Positions 1 to 10,288 of a stretch of 64,000 nt of DNA are shown here, one piece after another; position 1 is the stretch's first letter; each line of letters opens with the position of its first letter. The translations under genes and the position numbers were made by a program. This stretch comes from Arctopsyche grandis (lineage: Eukaryota; Arthropoda; Insecta; Trichoptera; Hydropsychidae), in NCBI RefSeq assembly GCF_051622035.1, contig NC_135355.1, positions 6,188,001 through 6,252,000 on the forward strand, in the 5' to 3' direction. The notes under the pieces were generated by a model. The model was given only the letters and a program-made list of their open reading frames with translations, had not been told where the DNA came from and ran no database searches.

Positions 1-1210
1 TGAACATCCCTGGAGTCTGTACACGACTAATGCCTAATCTGGGTCATACGGTGCACCAATATGGGAGTGGAGAGGACCAGGAAAACCCTCGCATCACTCC
101 AACGCAGGAGCGTATTAAGAGTTATCTCGGCTTACTCTACGGTACCGGAATCCACAGTACTTGTTATCGCCGGAGTCATCACCACCTATTGATTTACTGG
201 CACACGAGAGTTCACGAGGATAGACAGAAAGGATTAGGAAAAACAAGAGCTCCAACACGCACAGAGCTTATGAAAAAATGGCAGACCCGCTGGAATGCCG
301 CAAACAAGGAAAGATGGACCCACCGTTTGATCCCATCTGGATGAAAAGAAAATATTCACCACCGGACTTAAACACTACCCAAATACTTACCAATCATGGG
401 TGTACCAGGGGTCCTCAACTCGAGAGACACCTGAAGTTGGTTTGTGAGATAGCTCGTGGTAAGCGTGGGCGGGGCTGGTTTCCTCAAGGTGCCTTCCTTC
501 GTCGTCGGTGGTCTGGTCTCTGCTGATGTCGGCTGCTCTGCTCTGTCCCTTTCTCCTTCGTAGTGTGCGTGGGATGCGTGATATGGAAAAAAGGGAGGAA
601 AATGTAAACCAATGAAAACAGGGCGTAAATCTGTTTATATATTGCGACTGTATTTTATATAAATTATACAGAGATCAAGCAGGGGAGAAAGGGGGGGAGT
701 AAACAAAGAAACCACGCGTGCTTTTTGAGGTTAGCCTCGCGTAGCTCAGTTGTCTGCCTTCTGTACGAAGACAGACCAGGCTTCCTCTGGTGCACACCGG
801 GCGGACACTGGAGCTGGTCTCCAAGTATCATCAACCATCACCAACCTCTAGCTGGTGATTTCGGTGGCGAGGAGCTAAGGGCCCCGTAAACACCGCAGTG
901 TTTACGCGCCAACGTTATGCAACAACTGTCAGTTTGGGGAAGCCGCTGTCTGTGTCAGGGTGGCCAGCACAAAAATATATCGGCCAAATCGTGGGTCGTA
1001 AGGCCACGAAAGCCGATCATCAGACATAGTCTGAGCAATGGGTGTTTTGGATCGTATTTAAACAGAATAGGTAAGGAACTGACACCGGGATGCCATCACT
1101 TGTGCTTACATGCTGACCGGCTTCACTCCAGCCACATCCATCTTCGCGTCTCCTAACGTCGCTTATTTTTCCATCAAGGATGTATCTGAGACATTCATTG
1201 GGTTATTTCG
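1..1210 (+). mobile_element. R1-clade LINE remnant (C-terminal part of ORF2), interrupted
   Basis: Several overlapping frames give the post-reverse-transcriptase C-terminus typical of R1-type non-LTR retrotransposons. One frame reads VISAYSTVPESTVLVIAGV near 117-175. A second reads MKKWQTRWNAANKERWTHRL near 269-330. A third reads WMKRKYSPPDLNTTQILTNHGC up to 403. At 1038-1110 the text resumes as NGCFGSYLNRIGKE followed by a Cys/His-rich stretch. The frame changes show frameshift decay, so this is a dead fragment running in from the left edge. The interruption at 404-1037 is listed separately. The right part fades before the MITE at 1215. Clade assignment is from the recalled R1 motif order; a related R1-group clade is possible. 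Confidence 0.65.
404..1037. mobile_element. Insertion inside the R1 remnant, flanked by 8-bp duplication
   Basis: The octamer ATGGGTGT stands at 396-403 and again at 1038-1045, exactly where the R1 protein text stops and resumes. An 8-bp duplication would fit a hAT-type insertion, and the left end begins ACCAGGGGTCCTCAAC, reminiscent of hAT termini, but no matching inverted terminus is visible at the right end. The interior is GC-richer than its surroundings and contains the palindrome GTAAACACCGCAGTGTTTAC near 886-905. The caveat is that the octamer encodes part of a conserved R1 motif (N-H-G-C-F), so two adjacent R1 fragments could give the same picture. No coding capacity recognised. Confidence 0.35.
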
Positions 1211-1214
1211 TCAA

Positions 1215-3151
1215 GAGGGCTGGACACCAGCGCCTTGTCTATACAAAAGTATTAGACTTCTCCCTTCCTCGATTATGGCACTAGAGAAATTATTTTTACT
1301 TTATCTATGTACGTAGTAACAATAGATGAAGTTTTGTGATCATGCGAAAATTCGAACTCGAAATTTTGACTGATTCGAACTCAGAATCGATTACTGATCA
1401 CGTTTTCATGATCTAGAAAAAATGTGTGTGTGTGTGTCTGTATGTGTGTGTGTCTGTGTACTTTGGGGATTTTTTTCAACACCGTTAGTCCTATCGAACT
1501 GAAACTTTGTATCGGTTACTGAAATTTTTGTCGACACTACGTACATTTTTTTCAAATTTTTAAGTTGACCGGAAATGGTACCTCCCCTTATAGGTGTCCT
1601 CTTTTTTGTAAGTTTTTGAATTCAATTTTCTCCCGAACTACTAACTGAATCGGACTGATTTTTTTTTACATGTACAAGAAATAATAATTTTTATAATTTT
1701 ATATTTTTTAAATATTTTTATCTGAACCGGAAGTAGTACTTTTACTCTAGAGAATCGAGGTTTTTTATGTTTTTCTCAAAAGCCTTTTGATTTATCGAAC
1801 TGAAATTTCATATCGATCAGTTTAAGCTTAATACCAAGTTATGTATAAACTTTGGTAAGCGTTCGTCGACCGGAAGTGGCAGTTTACTCTTGTTCGATTT
1901 TTCTTCCACTATTTTTTTCGACCCCTTAAACATGTGTGGTCTTCACGAAAAAAATCAAGTATAACTCTTGTATCAATGTGATTAAAATAAAAAAAAAATC
2001 ACTAAATTTAATAAACCGGAAGTGGGATTTTTTCCCTTCCGGAAGCTTCCGGAAGGAAGGTCAAAAATGTTGTCGCCTGGATCCTGACCACACCCCTGAA
2101 CGTATTAAGCTGAAAAATTATATTTATATTCTTTATGTACTAACTTAGATTTGGTAACGTTTTGGTCAGAATTCGCAAACCGGAAGTAGTATTTTTTTTT
2201 AAAACAATATTTCATTATTTTATTTTGACCTTTTAAATTATTTTAAGCGTCTTGATATTTATTGTGTATAATAAAGATAGTGATTTAAAGTAAAAATAAA
2301 AAATAAAATCACCAAATTTAATGAACCGGAAGTAGGATTTTCTCCTATTAAAAAGGTTAAAAATGTTGTCGCCTAGATCCTGTCCACACCCCTGAACGTA
2401 TTAATCTGAAAATTTATATTTGTATTCTTTAAGTACTAACTTAGATTTGATAACGTTTTGGTCATAATTTGTAAACCGGAAGTAGTATTTTTTTTTAAAA
2501 CAATATTTCATTATTTTATTTTGACCTTTTATATTATTTTTATCCTCTTGATATTTAATGTGTATAATAATTATACTGATTTTAAATAATAAAAAAAATT
2601 TGAACAAAATCCGACAAGTAGAACTTTTGTCTTGTGCAAGTATTTGCATATATTCGCGATCAATTTGTATCGCTATCATAGTTATTAGTTCAATATTGAA
2701 TTTTGTTTTGTAACCTTCTTATATTCCTCAAATACATAGATAAAGTCATGGGTTGGTCACACCCGAATTTTTTTATATGCTATGCCACCATTGAGATGCA
2801 TCTATCGTTTTATTTTTTTGATTAGTTATTTTATATAGGAGCTAGGAGCCGCCAAACATCTATAAAATCGCCTCTTTTTTACACCCACGAAAAGAGTCCA
2901 GCGTGCTTATTTAACGGTCGATTTAAAAAAAAAAAACGCGCATAGTTGCATAGAAAATATCTTTCTCATACCGATGACGAAATTTTTTTAAAAATTGGTC
3001 CAGTTTCGAAGGAGAAAATTGGAGAATACGAAACCTCGATTTTGTCGATTTAAAATACATATTATCTGGTCGAAGCACAACTGTCGCATTCACTCAATAT
3101 ATATCGAAGAAAGGAACGGCAACAAAATTAAGGTTTCGGGTGTAGTCCTCC
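1215..3151 (-). mobile_element. TTAA-target MITE family, copy A (interrupted)
   Basis: Copy A begins GAGGGCTGGACACC at 1215 after TCAA (a worn TTAA) and ends around 3151 at GGTGTAGTCCTCCTAA. Its outer parts (1215-1298 and about 2775-3151) match, in reverse orientation, the two other copies at 30956-31459 and 34279-40199. Shared landmarks include a poly-T track beside a cell of ATCGACCGTTAAATAAGC and the motif ATTGAGTGAATGCGACAG. TTAA targets and short inverted ends suggest a piggyBac-type non-autonomous element. It has no coding capacity. The middle, about 1300-2775, is a separate insert. Confidence 0.6.
1300..2775. repeat. Dispersed block with ~150-bp internal period centred on ACCGGAAGT
   Basis: The motif ACCGGAAGT, or a one-base variant, recurs at about 1570, 1723, 1871, 2015, 2179, 2323 and 2475, with a worn form near 2611. 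Spacings are roughly 136-164 bp. Text between motifs is also repeated, for example the two stretches beginning CTGAACGTATTAA near 2096 and 2391. A second block at 46435-47215 shows the same sub-units in the same order, and a short piece lies at 32335-32460. The order conservation shows the block travels as a unit. No transposon signature or coding frame is recognised, and its class is unknown. Microsatellite GT runs lie at about 1422-1452. Confidence 0.6.
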
Positions 3152-3308
3152 TAATGGGTCCATAAATGGGGACTAATATTTAAATGTGCTTAAGACACAT
3201 CTGGTGCCTCACATAAAGCCTGATGGTATCCTTGATCCCGACAGGTAAAAGGTAAAACTTTTCAACAAAATTAAAGTTTTATACTATTTTGATTTTTGAA
3301 ATTCTTAT

Positions 3309-3473
3309 GGCGGGTCGCGTACCGGTGCCGATAAAAGGGACGGGACGCTGTACTGGCTATTCTACAACCCGGATTACGACCCCTTCAATTACCAACCTGA
3401 AAATTTTAATACCCCTCATTTCAATTCGGCCACTCCCCAGTATTCTCCAGTTCAGTTCAACCAGCCACGCTGA
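3309..3473 (+). pseudogene. Short coding-like remnant, unrecognised
   Basis: A 55-codon open stretch ends in TGA and reads like structured protein: LYWLFYNPDYDPFNYQPENF then TPQYSPVQFNQPR. It has no usable start codon in frame, a stop lies a few codons upstream and no splice acceptor sits at its left edge. It could be the tail of a decayed retrotransposon ORF or of a processed pseudogene. Around it (3152-4065) nothing else is recognised apart from a C homopolymer near 3687-3701. Confidence 0.2.
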
Positions 3474-4065
3474 ACTCGCATCACATATCTTAATATTTGT
3501 ACTTAAATTTAGTAGTAACGTCACACCCAGCAGGGAGGTTGTATTTAAATCCCCCTAAAACCAAAGAATATTAGAAAATCTGTAATGACTACAGTTGAAG
3601 TTATTTGAGGACTCTGTAAAATGAAAACAGGATTTTATTTTTTAAATAATTTTATTGAATCTGCAAAAAAAATCTATCTACTTAACCCCCCCCCCCCCCC
3701 CTACTCTCCAATTGAATTTTGGGTATGCTACTGCATATATATTTTATTTCCTATTGTACAAGTCTGGCAAAATTTAAAGCAAAGATTACAAACCAAAAAT
3801 GAAAAGAATAGTTTACTTATCTTTTTAGTGTTTAGCTTTTTATTCACACCACAACAAATTTTCATTATATATTATAAATTTTCATTAATCAGTCATTAAA
3901 CTTTGCTGTAATTATGGGATTCAGTTGAATACTATTGCCAACATCTGAAATCATTGAACAGTGAGACATATAAAGTTAAACACAATCGTTTCGATAATTT
4001 TATTAAATATATTTACATAGCACTATGAAGTTTCTCAACATATTAAATTAAGATTAAATTTGCAT

Positions 4066-6331
4066 TTATTGAGCATGGACTAATCTATACTCTCGAGCAC
4101 GTAGACGACGTTCCCTTTCGAATTCCTTCATGCGTAAAACGTAACTGTAACAAAAATAAAATAATTATCATATTTAAACTGTGAGCTTAACCCAAATAAA
4201 GTATCAAACTAAAATTTAACTATTAAAAAAAATGTAATGGGCACATAGGAAACACGTATATAAAAGATCGTGATGCATGATAAATTTGGGTTTGATGCAT
4301 CCGCTCTAAAATCACCAGATTAACAGAACGGCAGCTTTAAACGTAATTCTCGTTTTCTCGAATGATAGATTGCACATCAGATGACGAGTAACCTTTCGAT
4401 GTGCACAGATGCAATTATTAAAATTGAGTTGGATCTTTCTGGCGAGTTTAATAAGGCAAGATTCGGAACGTATTGAATCTTGCCTTAATAAACTCGCCTG
4501 AAAGATCCAACTCAATTTTAATAATTGCATCTGTGCACATCGAAAGGTTACTCGTCATCTGATGTGCAATCTATCATTCGAGAAGATGAGAATTGCATTT
4601 AAAGCAGCCGTCCGTTAATCTGTCGTTCAATTCGTCTGGCGATTTTAGAGCGGATGCACCGCATCCGATAAATTTACAAATATGTGCATCATATATATTT
4701 CAAAAAGTATCAAAGTTTCAACAAAATCGCATGTCGATGACGTATGATATGATCATAATTTTATTAAACAATATGTATCTTAGAAAAAATACGTCTAATA
4801 CCTTAGTTATGAACCTTGAACATATCTAAACATCAAAATATGCTATTCCTATTAATCAGAACATCTTAGTTGACCAATAGGAATGGCGTATCTTTCTACT
4901 TATAGTTGCTTCATTTTGAATAGTTTTAATTTTTATTTTTTTTTTAATTTATTTTAAAAATATACTTACTCGTTATATTCACAAGTAAGATAGCTATGCT
5001 TTTCATGATGGCACCTATACATTAATGGGGCGTTGTCCCGTCTACATTTTTGATATTTTAGTGCTTCAGGAGTACAATAATCTCTAAATTCTTTAGGCAC
5101 TTTAGCAATTATCATATCTTCTTTGGAGACGTTCATTTCTGAAAAAAAAGCATTGAAAAATTACTTCACCATAAGAAATGGATATACATATGTATTAATT
5201 TCAATAGAAGAATTATAGGATATGTTCCCAATTTAACCTACATATTTACATGGCTTTGAACATGCGTTACTTTAAATAAAATTAATTGGAATATCTACCC
5301 ATTAAAAATTATGCATGTTTTGAAAATCTTGGAAATTATACATACACATAAACTTTGAGAATTAATAATTTTCTTGCATCAAACAAAAAATGCTTTTCAA
5401 TGTGTTAGAAGAGAAAAAAAACTGATAGGACTACCTTTCGGAATGTGTTTAATACACTTTCAAATTCATTGAATTTTTATCATTTTTTTTTAAATAAAGA
5501 AAATCTTAAAAGAGAATTTTGTATATATTTACTATTTCGTATTTATTCATTTATTAAAAAATGACATTCAAAAGGAGATTTAAAAACATATTAAAAAAAG
5601 GAGAGTAGGTAGAGCTCTATAAAAACAGGTAGAGCTTCTTTAATAGAGCAGTGATGTGCGGTTGTTCTAGTGCTATATTGCTGGACAATCATTTCGTTCT
5701 TCGGCGAAAGGGAGGGCTCCTGTAGAGGGCTTCATTGACCTTTAAAATGGGCTTATAGATAAAAATGTTTTGAAAATGTTGCCATACCTTCTTTTCATTT
5801 AGCTTGGCGGCAAACAAACTTCGAATCTCGATTCTTGTTAGACGAGTTTGTTGTTTATCCTACTGCCTAGCTAGATATATAAAATTATTTAAATTGTGTT
5901 TTTATTGCACAGCCGCATATTACGATTTTCACCAGTAAAAGGCGTGTATTTTTCCCGTCAATATAAATGATTTAAAATTTGAACAGTCGTGCCAACTGTG
6001 CTAAAGTGCCAAGTTGACCATAAGACACATTTATACAGAAACGTCACTCACGTAACTAGATCTCAGATATACATAACCTCAAATGTGACTTATATAATAG
6101 TAAACAGTGTCGATGGACAGTGCGGCTAGAATGGAAAGGGGATGACAGGAGGAATTTGGGGACGGACAGGTGGATTGAAAAGAAGTGATGATAAGCACCT
6201 CTGAGTTTGCGGCCATCGGGAAAACCGTAGAGGGGATCGAAGCTGGGCTTCTCGAAGTTGTAGGGCTCGATGCGATCCGACGGCTTGCCGTCCACGATCA
6301 CGGACTGTTCGCGCTGAACCGCGTTTCCCAT
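4066..6331 (-). CDS. NDUFB7: NADH dehydrogenase 1 beta subcomplex subunit 7 (complex I B18)
   Basis: Three coding exons on the minus strand, 6331-6199, 5138-4970 and 4144-4066, join in phase to 381 nt (126 aa). The product is an accessory subunit of mitochondrial complex I that faces the intermembrane space. The N-terminus is MGNAVQ, whose Gly2 fits the N-myristoylation known for this family. FDPLYGFPDGRK matches the conserved PDYGFP region, and the middle exon holds a twin CX9C pair (CTPEALKYQKC and CHHEKHSYLTC) that forms disulphides for Mia40-dependent import. The last exon reads YVLRMKEFERERRLRAREYR, the family's basic C-terminal helix. Human protein is 137 aa and the fly protein about 117, so length is normal. 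The first intron uses a weak GTGCTT donor. AATAAA overlaps the stop codon, with another AATAAA near 4000. Intron 2 carries a long hairpin element. Confidence 0.93.
4296..4658. repeat. Near-perfect ~170-bp inverted repeat (fold-back/MITE) in NDUFB7 intron 2
   Basis: The left arm starts TGCATCCGCTCTAAAATC at 4296 and the right arm ends with its complement at 4658. The arms pair almost base for base through GGCAAGATTC / GAATCTTGCC to a loop of about 10 nt at 4465-4474. Mismatches are few and concentrated in the outer third. It lies wholly inside the second NDUFB7 intron, so the pre-mRNA would carry a long double-stranded hairpin. No coding capacity. Origin is probably a fold-back DNA element, since no clear target duplication is seen. 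Confidence 0.8.
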
Positions 6332-6680
6332 TTCGATTATTCGATGAGAACAAAAACAATGGCGACAGCCGTTGGCCGTCAGCCGTCAGTCGTCGGCCGT
6401 CGACTGTCGGCCAGCGAATACGCGAATCGGGGAATCGAATCGAACCGTGCTCGCTTTCAGGCTTCGACACTCGAACCCGCGTCACCGGTTATACCGCGCA
6501 ACGTCAGACAAGCTGTTCACCCAATTCGCTCATTCTATGTAGTGTGTAGCCGTTATACCGCGCCTTAAGTCATTTTCTTCTGCCTTTTTTGTCGGTAATT
6601 GGATTATTGGTCACACTGCGATCTCGCAAAAGACAATTTTTGTCAGTATTTAAATATGAAAGTTCTCTATTTATATTATA

Positions 6681-7104
6681 CTAGTTGTTTTACCCGGCTT
6701 CGCTCAGTATTTGTAATATAAACAGTTAAACATGGTGAATCTTATAGTAAATATATATTTTTTTTTATTACATTTATTTGAATCGAAAAAAATATATACA
6801 TCGAATCGTCGTCATAAAAACTTTGATGTGTTTTCGATGTTACCAACAAACCTTGCATAGTTACAAAGTCTCTTTCGAAATTATGGTAATTGGACTATTC
6901 GTCACATTGGGGTGGTCACAAAGACAATTTTTGCCATGAAAATCGCGAATACACAATATTTGGCACTCAAGTTCTCGTTACTATGATAGTTATCGTTAGT
7001 ATGATGGACTATTCGGCTGCCAGATGTTCCGTTATAGAGATTTTAGTGACTTTGTGACGAGTAATTTGTGACCAGTAATCACCGAATCGAAATTATATAT
7101 TAGA
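6681..7104 (-). mobile_element. Non-autonomous Helitron (short, reverse orientation)
   Basis: Read on the minus strand it starts TCTAATATATAATTTC (7104) and ends with ACTGAGCGAAGCCGGGT, a GC-rich hairpin, followed by CTAG at 6684-6681 with a T beyond it. A 5' TC, a 3' hairpin, CTAG and insertion next to T are the Helitron rules. The same termini bound the copy at 51671-51900. No Rep/helicase coding is present. The region 7105-7438 between this and the next element is AT-rich with a stretch (7240-7330) that resembles 11965-12070. Confidence 0.6.
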
Positions 7105-7740
7105 CTAACGGCCTGTGTGCACATACATACTTGTGCACTCCATTTGATTGGCCGACATAAACAAAACAATAAATTTAAAAAATATGATATTTTATCTCAA
7201 AAAAATTAATTAAATTTTAAATATTATTATTATATGCCGCGTCTCTTTCCACGATATACGATTTCAAGGGGAGTAAGACAGACGGAGCATGCCAACGGTC
7301 ATTCACACATATTCACGCAATAGACAATTATTATTGACAGGCATTCTTATTTGTTCTGGTGAATGTACCTCAGATTACTAATTTATTTTATACTGTCATT
7401 TTGTTATATATACTGACATTTAAAAATATACACAATATTGTTGCGTAGGGGTGGGTGGAGGATCCAAGTAAAAGGCCTTAGTCGTTTCACAGCATTTATT
7501 GATGATTAAGGTGATACACGCACTGGCAGTGCTCAGTCCAGAATTACCTGATATCGCCTACGTACCGCCTTATAAAGGGTAGATCTCTCAGGACGCCTAA
7601 TCTGTTTACATATTGTATAGTCACGTATTCGGATATGTATTCCCACGACATTAGGTCTCCCCGTACCGATTCTGAGAAAGGACTAATAACGGTCATTGTT
7701 TAGCCTAAATGCACTTAGAGTCCAGATATAGTCTTGGAAG

Positions 7741-8539
7741 TGTAGGAATCTCGTCGTCGTCATCGTCATCGAAACCTTCGAGAATATTCCGCAACAACAA
7801 AATACATCGAGCGGAACAGCATCAAGCATTCCAGAAAATTCGACGCCTCGACGAAAACAAAATTCCTCTCGTACGCGTCAATAACCACTTCCATCAAGCA
7901 TTCCAGAAAATTCGACGCCTCGACGAAAACAAAATTCCTCTCGTACGCGTCAATAACCACTTCCACCAAGCATTCCAAAAACACTATAAAAGGAGGTACA
8001 ACCCAAACCACGCCAGTCGACCCACAACAGCAAGCGTCGACACACAGCACCAGACCAGTCGACCCAGAGCAGCAAGCGTCGACACACAGCAGCAGACCAG
8101 TCAACATACAGCTCCTGACCAGCCACCACTACACTACGCGGACTTGGAAGATCAACCAGCCGGACGAGCCAGCAACACACTGCCGTATCCAGAGACCTTC
8201 CGTACATAGCTGAATGCTGAGCCAGCGACACTCTACCATATCCAGAGACCGCTGAACGACATACTTTTGCCCACAAATACCATACCTTTGTACAACCATA
8301 GGCAAACAATAAAACTTTATAAAACTAGCACAACAGTGTTTCGTTAGGCCGGGATACGGTCAACACACATGTAACCCGCCTACATTGGTACTAATCCGAC
8401 GTGATCTACGCAACCTTCTGATCATCCAACAGCGCTGTCAACACATCGCTACCCCGCCTACTTGGTGACCCCATCTTTGAACCACACAACAGTGTTTCGT
8501 TAGGCCGGGATACGGTCAACACATCGTACCCCGCCTACA
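7741..8539 (+). repeat. 5' LTR
   Basis: U3 carries a tandem pair of about 71 bp (from about 7827 and 7898) and a TATA box in CACTATAAAAGG near 7979. AATAAA in AACAATAAAAC near 8305 is the probable polyadenylation signal. The 3' third contains two extra primer-site-like modules (near 8379 and 8462) before the real one at 8541, described in the findings. Confidence 0.85.
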
Positions 8540-8540
8540 T

Positions 8541-8550
8541 TGGTGACCCC
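8541..8550 (+). other. Primer-binding site, tRNA-Trp type
   Basis: TGGTGACCCC lies one base after the left LTR. It is the complement of the acceptor end of animal tRNA-Trp, the same primer used by avian leukosis virus and by CsRn1-clade retrotransposons. Only the first ten bases match; the rest of the classical 18-base site is not kept here. Confidence 0.7.
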
Positions 8551-8599
8551 ATCTTTGAACTACGCAGCCTTCATAGCAGTCAACAGCGCAGTCAACACG

Positions 8600-8960
8600 G
8601 CAGCCCACAGTGCAGCCTCCACAACAACCAACAGCCGCCACGACAGCAGCCCACAGCGCAGCCTACATAGCAGCCTACATCGCAGCCCACATAGCAGCCC
8701 ACATTGCAGCCTACATAGCAGCCCACATCGCAGCCTACATAGCAGCCCACATCGCAGCCTACATAGCAGCCCACAGCGCAGCCTACAAAGCAACCAACAA
8801 ACGCCACGACAAGGCAACAGCCAGAAGCCTTCACGCAACCGCAAGCTTCGAGCAACCACAAGCTTCACGCAACCGCAAGCTTCATGCAACCGCAGACTTC
8901 ACGCAACCGCAGCCTTCAACGCAGTCTACAACGCAGCCCTCAACGCAGACTTCAAACGCA
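8600..8960 (+). repeat. Degenerate short tandem repeat in LTR-element interior
   Basis: GCAGCCYACAT-type units of 12 and 24 bp alternate (for example GCAGCCTACATAGCAGCCCA) through about 8640-8800, then CGCAACCGCAAGCTTC units to about 8910. The strand is poor in G and T, so open frames on both strands here are by-products of the repeat, not genes. Confidence 0.75.
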
Positions 8961-9471
8961 GTCCGCTACATGTCCCCACAACTAGTGACCATGTCAAACA
9001 ACTCCGCAGCTTTCGCCACAACAAAACGCAACCCGGAGACAACAACCAAATGGATCCACTACTGTTGATCCGCCAGCACCGCTCATCACACCTTCGATGA
9101 TTCATCACCTCGATGAGCCCATGCAGGACGCCGCAGCCTGCACAACAGCACCGTCCAGACCGTCACAAACCTTCACTACCATTGTAACGACCGCAACAGT
9201 AACATGGTGTGAAAGTACATATGGACCAGCTACCAACACAACCCGCTGTTGAGTCAACCCACTCCAGCACAACCGGCGAAACAAATCGCCACTGAGCCAA
9301 CTAGCTCCAACACAACACAGCCGCTGTCGAGACAACTAACTCCAGCACAATCAGCACAACGCCTGCACAACAACATCGTCCAGACCACCAACCTTCACTA
9401 TCAACGTAGCCTAGACAGAATAAGCAACATGGTAGAAAAGAACAACTCGGACTGGTACGCAAAACGAGACC

Positions 9472-9996
9472 CGCTGTCGAGACAACCGACTCCAGCACAA
9501 CCAACGAAGACCAGCACTCAACGCACTTCGCTAACCAACAGTCTCCACACAAATCCCGCTGTCGAGACAACTAACTCCAGCACAACCAACGAAGACCAGC
9601 ACTCAACGCACTTCGTCAACCAACGTTCTTCACGCAAGATCCGCTGTCGAGACAACCAACTCCAGCACAACCAACGAAGACCAGCACTCAACGCACTTCG
9701 TCAACCAACGTTCTTCACGCAAGACCCGCTGTCGAGACAACTAACTCCAGCACAACCAACGAAGACCAGCACTCAACGCACTTCGTCAACCAACGTTCTT
9801 CACGCAAGATCCGCTGTCGAGACAACTAACTCCAGCACAACCAACGAAGACCAGCACTCAACGCACTTCGTCAACCAACGTTCTTCACGCAAGATCCGCT
9901 GTCGAGACAACTAACTCCAGCACAACCAACGAAGACCAGCACTCAACGCACTTCGTCAACCAACGTTCTTCACGCAAGACCCGCTGCCGAGTCAAC
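9472..9996 (+). repeat. 85-bp tandem array, six full units
   Basis: Units begin CGCTGTCGAGACAACTAACT at 9472, 9557, 9642, 9727, 9812, 9897 and a partial one at 9982, an exact 85-bp step. Single looser copies of the same opening occur near 9325 and 10168, so the array expanded from a sequence already present. 85 is not divisible by 3, which argues against a protein repeat. Confidence 0.9.
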
Positions 9997-10288
9997 TAAC
10001 TCCAGCACAACCAGCAAAACAGTCACGCGAATGACTCCACGCAGAACACAGCAGCCTGCACAACAGCACCATCCAAGCCATCACAAACCTTCACTACCAA
10101 CGCAGCTCGCCCAAAATAAGCAACCTGGTAGAGAACAAGACTTGGACCGGCATGCAACACAAGACCCGCTGTCGAGACAACTTTCTCCAGCACAACCGGA
10201 CAAACAACGACGCCATCGAGTCAATAGACTCCAACACATCAAGATTCCCACAAAATCACACACATCGCTAACACTCACCGGAGAGCCA

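Noticed and set aside
6185-6568. A 127-codon plus-strand frame opposite NDUFB7 exon 1
   Set aside because: Antisense shadow of the exon and its CpG-rich leader; no homology.
7879-8107. Serine/valine-rich frames on both strands in the LTRs, repeated at 10314-10655
   Set aside because: They are identical in both LTRs and cross the TATA and U3 repeats; regulatory LTR sequence, not coding.
8540-9914. Frames of 150-220 codons rich in H, S, T and Q
   Set aside because: They lie in tandem arrays of a non-coding LTR element; units of 85 bp shift frame at each repeat and nothing resembles gag or pol.
9472-9996. A CRISPR-like repeat array
   Set aside because: 85-bp units are directly abutting with no unique spacers, in a eukaryotic LTR element.
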